Origin: Actinoplanes nipponensis
GTDB lineage: Bacteria > Actinomycetota > Actinomycetes > Mycobacteriales > Micromonosporaceae
Length of the DNA stretch: 64,000 nt
Direction: 5' to 3'
Assembly: GCF_016862275.1 (NCBI RefSeq)
Contig: NZ_BOMQ01000011.1
Span: forward strand, 62,001 to 126,000
Positions 59,550 to 64,000 of this stretch are shown in pieces; the stretch's first letter is position 1, and each line of letters opens with the position of its first letter. A model generated the notes under the pieces. That model was given only the letters and a program-made list of their open reading frames with translations, made no database searches and was not told the origin of the DNA. A program made the position numbers and the translations under genes.

Positions 59550-60996
59550 TAACCAGATCGGCGGGGCTTGGTGCCCTTCTTGGGTGGGTCGGTCGCTGGT
59601 GGGCCTGGCCGGTTACCAGGATGAGTCCCACGTCGTGGCGGGCCGCGGTCTGCCGGTTGCGGGAGCCGGGCGGCCGTCCGGGGCCGGGCCGACCGGGTTT
59701 AGGCGCATGCGCTGGCGAGGGGTTGGCTGCGCGGAGGTTCCGAAACCCCCGCCGTACCCGGGCCGGGGTAAGCCGTTCCGGCGCCATGGGACGTTCCCAG
59801 GCCCGGCGCAGGTCCTGGGCGAGCGGCCGGGCCAGACGCAGCTGAGTATGCGCGGCCAGGACGAGCCAAGTCCACCGGTCGGCGGCGGCGGGTTCGCGTA
59901 GATGCGGTGTGGTCCAGCCGAGGGTCTGTTTGAGTAGCCGGAAGGTGTGCTCGATGTCGAAGCGGCGCAGGAAGGCCTGCCAGCAGCGATCCACGTCCGC
60001 GGCGGTGGCGTCGACCTTGGACCACCACAGCCAGAGCGGCTTCGGCTCGCCTCGGCTGGGCAGGTGGTCGACGTTGAGCCGAATGACCGGGCCCTCGATG
60101 ATCAGCAGCGGCTGGTCGTGGTCGACCCAGGCCGCGCGGCGGGTCAGCCGAGGGTGCAGTCGATCCCAGGCCTGCGCCCGGACCTGCCCGTAAAGGCGGG
60201 TGTTGGTGTGCGTGACGGCGTGCTCAATGTCCCATGTAGCGGGGTCACCGAAGACGAACTCGCCGCCGTGCTTGGCTGGCCGGCCACCCAGTGGCTGATA
60301 GACGCGTGGCGGCGTCGGGCGGCGCAGCACCCGGTCGGAGCGCATCCGGCCGAGGATCTCGATCGGTAGGTCCCGTAGCATCCAGGCGATGCGCGGTGCT
60401 TCGTAGCCGGCGTCGAGCACGATGAGGACGTCTCGGTCCCCGGGCTTCCACTGCCCGGCAGCGGTCGTCCCGTCAACGAGCTGGCGGACCTGCGCGCACG
60501 TGATCGTGGTGACGTCCGCGCCGGGCGGCAGTCGGACCGCGTCCAGCAGCGCCGTCCAGGAGGTCCCGCCGGTCTCCAGGGCGGCGATGATCGAGTACGG
60601 CCAGCCCGGGATCATCCGGTGTTCGTCCTCGCCCCGGCCGTAGGTGTGGCAGAACGAGCGCTGCGGACTGCAGTCACCGTCCGGGCGCAGCCACGGCGAG
60701 ACATCCACCGCCAGGACCAGGCGGCCGTCCGCCGCCCGCGGCAACGGCAACCCGGCCAAGCGCCGCCGCAGCGACTCGACGTCGATACGGCCGTGGTTGA
60801 GCGCGTCGTACATGGCGCCGTGGCCCCGCCGATGCTCCGGTGCCAGCGACAAGCCGACCAGCGTCTTGACCGGCCCGTCAGTGCACAACAGGGCGTCCGC
60901 CAGTTCGAACAAGGCATCCGCCCGCCTGGTCATGCACTGGTAGAGCTGCTCACGGAACCCCGCCGACACATCGATCGCTTCCGCCCTGTCCGTCAC
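59419..60996 (-). CDS. Transposase (IS4/IS701-like, NF041680-type)
   Basis: A DDE transposase of about 525 aa. Recognisable blocks are FELADALLCTDGPVKTLVGLSLAPEHRRGHG, LVLAVDVSPWLRPDGD (first Asp), DVLIVLDAGYEAPRIAW (second Asp) and FLRRFDIEHTFRLLKQTLGW (Glu region), with a basic tail GRPPGSRNRQTAARHD. All three catalytic regions look intact. The start is uncertain; a GTG giving VTDRAEAIDV is used. The reading frame does not stop at the IS end but runs about 40 codons into antisense of the interrupted ArsR gene. Confidence 0.85.
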   Translation of the reverse strand: MTDRAEAIDVSAGFREQLYQCMTRRADALFELADALLCTDGPVKTLVGLSLAPEHRRGHGAMYDALNHGRIDVESLRRRLAGLPLPRAADGRLVLAVDVSPWLRPDGDCSPQRSFCHTYGRGEDEHRMIPGWPYSIIAALETGGTSWTALLDAVRLPPGADVTTITCAQVRQLVDGTTAAGQWKPGDRDVLIVLDAGYEAPRIAWMLRDLPIEILGRMRSDRVLRRPTPPRVYQPLGGRPAKHGGEFVFGDPATWDIEHAVTHTNTRLYGQVRAQAWDRLHPRLTRRAAWVDHDQPLLIIEGPVIRLNVDHLPSRGEPKPLWLWWSKVDATAADVDRCWQAFLRRFDIEHTFRLLKQTLGWTTPHLREPAAADRWTWLVLAAHTQLRLARPLAQDLRRAWERPMAPERLTPARVRRGFRNLRAANPSPAHAPKPGRPGPGRPPGSRNRQTAARHDVGLILVTGQAHQRPTHPRRAPSPADLVKRQAQGVAHGAALPPDQPGVPEEPQMVRDGRGVRRDHLGQVGG

Positions 60997-61121
60997 GACC
61001 GCCACAACGATGTTCGATAGGTGCCAGATGCGGCCCACCGTCACCGGCACCGCCGGTCAGAACGAAGGCCGACCCTACGAATGCGCGGATTCACCGAAGA
61101 ACGGATTGTCTGCGCTGGTTA
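59550..61121 (-). mobile_element. Insertion sequence of about 1.57 kb (boundaries tentative)
   Basis: A transposase gene lies between two short matching ends: TAACCAG at 59550 and CTGGTTA at 61115-61121, inverted relative to each other. The left end falls where the ArsR family sequence stops. Only seven bases match, and no target duplication is seen, so the exact ends are uncertain and one flank may have been rearranged. Confidence 0.6.
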
Positions 61122-61138
61122 CTCATGACCCCAACACT

Positions 61139-61636
61139 TCATGAACGCGTCTCCGTGAACCACGCGTCATGGGCAGCTTGCATGCCGTCGTCTGACGGCC
61201 CGGTCAACTGAAAGAGCTTCCACGCGTACCCGTACGGGTCCTCAAGCTCGGCGTATCTCTCGCCCCACGGTGCGTCCGTCGGAGCGGAAGTGATGATGCA
61301 CCCGGCGACCCGGCACTGACGCGCCGTCTCGTCAACATTGTCGACCTCGAGTCCGATGACAACGCCAAGCCCCCGTGGGCCGGCCTTCGTTTGCCGTTCC
61401 CGTGGGCTGTCCGGGAACGGCATTCCTACCAGTGCGTCGACCAGCAACTGCAGCGGTCCCCGGCGCAGGATCGCCATCACGACACCGCCATCGGCACCCG
61501 GAACGGTCCCCACCGGGACGAAACCGAGGGTTTCATACAACATCGCGGCGGCGGTCACGTCATTGACTCGTAGCCCCACACGCACCGGCGGCTCACTGCT
61601 CACAGTCGCGACGGTACACGGCGTACAAGAGCGCAT
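61139..61636 (-). CDS. VOC-superfamily (glyoxalase-like) protein
   Basis: A 165-aa protein of the vicinal-oxygen-chelate fold, two beta-alpha-beta-beta-beta modules: VRVGLRVNDVTAAAMLYETLGFVPVG and VVIGLEVDNVDETARQCRVAG ... WGERYAELEDPYGYAWKLFQ. Such proteins include dioxygenases, glyoxalases and drug-binding resistance proteins (bleomycin type); the role here is unknown. The ATG start has AGGGGT upstream; a GTG 11 codons later is an alternative. It lies between two mobile-element sequences. Confidence 0.8.
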   Translation of the reverse strand: MRSCTPCTVATVSSEPPVRVGLRVNDVTAAAMLYETLGFVPVGTVPGADGGVVMAILRRGPLQLLVDALVGMPFPDSPRERQTKAGPRGLGVVIGLEVDNVDETARQCRVAGCIITSAPTDAPWGERYAELEDPYGYAWKLFQLTGPSDDGMQAAHDAWFTETRS

Positions 61637-61652
61637 TTGGCACCCCTCTATG

Positions 61653-62105
61653 TCAGGAGGCCGCCGGCAGTGGTGTTCTGGGCTGGGGTTCGGCGGGTCC
61701 GGGAAGTGACTTCTCCGAAGTGCCGATCTTGGGGTTCGGGTCGGCCGCGCTGGATTGCAGAGTCGCCCCCACGTGTCCTCCCGGGCTCGTCCTGACGGCT
61801 TTGGCGTCGGCGGTCATGCGCCGGTAGACGATGTCGGACAGGCGTCGTTTCAGAGCGCGTATGGCTTCCATCGGGGTCTTGCCGGCGGCGAGTTTGCGCC
61901 GGTAGTAGCGGCGGCCTTCGGTGTCGCGGCGCAGCTGGACGACGGCCATGATGTGCAGGACTCGGTTGATGCGCCGGTTCCCGGCCCGCGACAGCCGGTG
62001 GCGGTTCTGATCACCCGAAGACGCGTCGATGGGTGCGGTGCCGTTCCAGGAGGCGAAGTGTGCGCGGCTGGTGAAGCGGGTGATGTCACCGACGTCGCGG
62101 GCACG
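61653..62105 (-). pseudogene. IS110-family transposase remnant (C-terminal part)
   Basis: Only the C-terminal transposase_20 half remains: VGDITRFTSRAHFASWNGTAPIDASSGDQNRHRLSRAGNRRINRVLHIMA and RRYYRRKLAAGKTPMEAIRALKRRLSDIVYRRM. The N-terminal RuvC-like DEDD domain is absent; upstream the sequence becomes the DUF2716 gene. The tail beyond LSDIVYRRM is not typical, so the 3' side is also altered. Inactive. Confidence 0.85.
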
Positions 62106-62107
62106 GA

Positions 62108-62701
62108 TCAGTTCTTGCGCTTCACAGGCAGCCACAGGGCGAACTCCGGAACGAGCACCTCGGTCAGGTCGCGGCCGAACACACAGATCGTCTGCTCCCA
62201 AGGATGGCCGAACGTTCCCTGTTCAAGATCCTGCGTGATGAAGGCGTGGTAGTCGCCGTTGGGAAAGGCCGAGACCCGCCACGACTGACCTTCGACGGCT
62301 TGCCGATGAGGCCAGAACCAGTACGACGTGTGCTGCCAATCGAGAGCGACCAGAGGAAGGTCAGCCGAGAAGACGGCAGTCATGGCGGAAAGAACCTGTT
62401 CGTTCAGCGCGTCCTCATCGGCGGAGAAGCTGCCGGCACGCTCGAAGACAGAACTGAGATCAAACGTCACCGAACCAGCCGGCTCCTTGATCGCAGGCCA
62501 TTTGGAGGGGTCCATCCCCGGACGAAAGTGGAAGCGGTCATCGAACGGAGTCCAGAACTGCTCGTAGTTCCGGATCTGCTGCCACGCATCGTTGTCCCAC
62601 CCCGGCCCGTTCACGAGACAGATCTTCGCACCCTGGTCCGCTTCGATCAGCTGCGATACCCCGGCTACTGCAACCGGCTCGCCGCTCGCACCCGAACTCA
62701 C
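62108..62701 (-). CDS. DUF2716-like protein
   Basis: A 197-aa protein with the pattern WTPFDDRFHFRPGMDPSKWPAIKEPAGSVTFDLS and LVALDWQHTSYWFWPH, FPNGDYHAFITQDLEQGTFGHPWEQTICVFG, which I match to DUF2716 (function unknown). It starts at GTG. Its last few codons (VKRKN) abut the IS110 remnant and may come from that element, so the native C terminus could have been replaced. Base composition is lower in GC than the rest of the window. Confidence 0.72.
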   Translation of the reverse strand: MSSGASGEPVAVAGVSQLIEADQGAKICLVNGPGWDNDAWQQIRNYEQFWTPFDDRFHFRPGMDPSKWPAIKEPAGSVTFDLSSVFERAGSFSADEDALNEQVLSAMTAVFSADLPLVALDWQHTSYWFWPHRQAVEGQSWRVSAFPNGDYHAFITQDLEQGTFGHPWEQTICVFGRDLTEVLVPEFALWLPVKRKN

Positions 62702-62773
62702 GACATCTCAATACGCGATGCCGTCAGTATCTCCGCAGTTGATGCGACTGGTCGCCTGTGGAGTGTGTCCCTG

Positions 62774-62812
62774 GCGTTCGGATCGCTGTCACGGTGACGG
62801 CGATCCGAACGC
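62774..62812. repeat. Long two-tier inverted repeat in divergent gap
   Basis: Outer arms GCGTTCGGATCG and CGATCCGAACGC are perfect over 12 bp; inside, GTCAC and GTGAC pair around one base. Together they give a 39-base nearly symmetrical element between the divergent DUF2716 gene and the secreted-protein gene. It could be an operator, a terminator left by rearrangement, or a mobile-element end. A TTGACA lies further on at 62875, without a convincing -10. Confidence 0.6.
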
Positions 62813-62955
62813 TCACGGCGTGGTTGTGCCCGCGCGCCCCTCGGCGTGACCGGGTGCAACCTCTAAGTCGGATCTTGACAATTTTGGACATGTTTGGCGC
62901 TTTCTCGGGTGTTCAATACAGAAAAGTCGTTCCTTTGTTTTGAAGCGGGGCTGCT

Positions 62956-64000
62956 GTGAGGCGTTCACCAGGGAGTCCGGATCGTGTGGTGCTGGCAGGG
63001 GCGGTAGCGGTAGCGCTGCTGCTGGCCAGTTTCGTGCAGCCGGTGCGGGCTGATCGCGACCACGGCGGATACGGTGACGCTGCCTTGTTGCCCCAGCCTG
63101 GGCCGATGCCTGCCGCTCCGGCGTTGTTCGCCGAGGCGCATGAGCGCGCCGCCGGCATTCTGCGCGCGGTGCATGACCCGTCCACGGCGTTGCCGGCGCT
63201 GGTCGAGGTGCTGCGAGAGGCCGGGGTGACGGTGGTGTCCGGGCCTCGGGGCCAGGCGGTCATTGTGGGCAGGGCCGACCCGCGGCGGATGTACCTGCAA
63301 GCCGGCCAGGTGCTGGCCTTGAGCCGTGCCGTGTCCGCCGATCAGCGGGTTCCGCTGTCGTGGCTGACGACGATGTTCGCCAAGGGCACTACCCCGCACG
63401 CCCAGGCAGTGGTCAGCGAATTCGATCTCCGTTCCTACCTGGCCAAGGCCCTGGAAATGCCGACCGGCGGGGCGGAGATGATGTGGAAGGCGCTGATCCT
63501 GGGCGAAGAGCCGCTCGGATCGGACCTGCAGGCCACGCTGCGCGGGGCGCTACCCGATACGCACCTCTCCAGCCTGCAGCTGCTCCTGCTCACGCTGCGG
63601 CTGCGGGCCGACGCCATGCAGACCGCTGTCGCACTGCAGCGCGAGAACACCCGAACCGCCCCAGCCCCTACGGCCTCGGCACGGGCTGGGATCCCTTGCG
63701 CGTTGGACAGCATTCCGGACTTCGTCATGGATGCCATCGCCACCGCGACCGGCGCGTTCGCCGAACACGTACTCGAGAAACTGAAGCTGGGAAAGCTGGC
63801 CAAGATCTCGGCTGCGCTCGGTTGGGTCGGCACCGCATCCACACTGATCAACTACGCGCTGCTGTTCGTCGCCCTGGAGATCCAAACCCGGATCACCCCA
63901 GATCCGTTGGTTCGTACCAAGTCCACGACCGAGGCCGGCGGCCGCTCCGACATCGTCACCATGGTGCGGACCCGCGACGTGTCGGGCACACCCTGGCTGC
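62956..64000 (+). CDS. Secreted protein of unknown function (partial, runs off window)
   Basis: An open frame of 348 codons to the right edge without a stop. It starts at GTG with GCGGGGC upstream and has a clear signal peptide (RVVLAGAVAVALLLASFVQPVRA, cleavage near residue 32). The mature part is rich in helices: FAEAHERAAGILRAVHDPSTALPALVEVLREAG, LLLLTLRLRADAMQTAVAL, and a hydrophobic stretch LGWVGTASTLINYALLFVALEI near residue 305 that could be a membrane helix. No domain is recognised. GC content is visibly lower than in the left part of the window, suggesting acquisition. Confidence 0.75.
   Translation, partial: MRRSPGSPDRVVLAGAVAVALLLASFVQPVRADRDHGGYGDAALLPQPGPMPAAPALFAEAHERAAGILRAVHDPSTALPALVEVLREAGVTVVSGPRGQAVIVGRADPRRMYLQAGQVLALSRAVSADQRVPLSWLTTMFAKGTTPHAQAVVSEFDLRSYLAKALEMPTGGAEMMWKALILGEEPLGSDLQATLRGALPDTHLSSLQLLLLTLRLRADAMQTAVALQRENTRTAPAPTASARAGIPCALDSIPDFVMDAIATATGAFAEHVLEKLKLGKLAKISAALGWVGTASTLINYALLFVALEIQTRITPDPLVRTKSTTEAGGRSDIVTMVRTRDVSGTPWL

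Noticed and set aside
62875..62922. Strong sigma-70-type promoter for the secreted protein gene
   Set aside because: TTGACA is present at 62875, but no -10 lies at 16-18 bp; TACAGA is too far downstream.
1..64000. CRISPR arrays, tRNA or rRNA genes
   Set aside because: No regularly spaced repeats and no tRNA-like cloverleaf or rRNA sequence was noticed when reading the window.

Overview
The window is very GC-rich, densely packed actinobacterial DNA with many GTG starts and 4-base GTGA/ATGA gene overlaps. The gene families (type II polyketide enzymes, CebR-type sugar operators, a CBM2-linked xylanase, an ECF42-type sigma factor, a Pro/Thr-rich membrane Ser/Thr kinase) fit a filamentous actinomycete such as Streptomyces or a member of the Micromonosporaceae. 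The genus cannot be fixed from sequence alone.

Positions 1 to about 26,630 are most of a type II (aromatic) polyketide gene cluster for a heavily glycosylated product. It enters at the left edge inside the ketosynthase alpha gene, followed by the chain-length factor and acyl carrier protein. A leftward 3,5-epimerase and a rightward run (3.5-12.2 kb) supply and attach deoxysugars: nucleotidyltransferase, 4,6-dehydratase, glycosyltransferase, 2,3-dehydratase, 3-ketoreductase, 4-ketoreductase, second glycosyltransferase, and a luciferase-like monooxygenase. A small DUF6059-like gene and a third glycosyltransferase diverge near 12.6 kb. A long leftward run (25.5 to 13.9 kb) holds aromatase/cyclase, acyl-CoA ligase, ABM monooxygenase, two flavin monooxygenases, an O-methyltransferase, a metal-type cyclase, a SnoaL-like protein, two more glycosyltransferases and a second 4-ketoreductase. 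An aldo/keto reductase with altered catalytic residues closes the cluster. 11-bp-phased TCGA-type heptamers in the divergent gaps suggest control by a SARP activator encoded outside the window. Five glycosyltransferases plus two 4-ketoreductases imply several 2,6-dideoxyhexoses, possibly of both D and L series.

From 26.6 to 45.6 kb lie general or accessory genes: a TIM-barrel hydrolase-like protein, YccF, CPBP protease, SDR, DoxX-like protein, diguanylate cyclase, a MerR-methyltransferase fusion, an ArsR/SulP/adenylate-kinase operon, a TetR/DUF2867 pair around a strong palindrome, a Ser/Thr kinase, a fumarylacetoacetase operon, a secreted lipase-like protein and a two-component system.

From 45.6 to 50.1 kb a convergent pair, a GH94 phosphorylase and a secreted CBM2-GH30 xylanase-type enzyme, each has an identical CebR-type operator in front. 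From 50.2 to 55.8 kb an ECF42-type sigma factor sits with three YCII/DGPF genes that share a promoter-like motif. Between them is a large membrane protein that looks like an alpha/beta hydrolase split by a transmembrane block. From 55.8 to 59.5 kb is a zinc-uptake ABC operon with a Zur-like box, whose last gene (an ArsR-type regulator) is cut by an insertion sequence.

The last 4.5 kb is a mobile, visibly less GC-rich patch: the intact-looking transposase, a VOC protein, an IS110-type transposase remnant, a DUF2716 protein and an unknown secreted protein that runs off the right edge.
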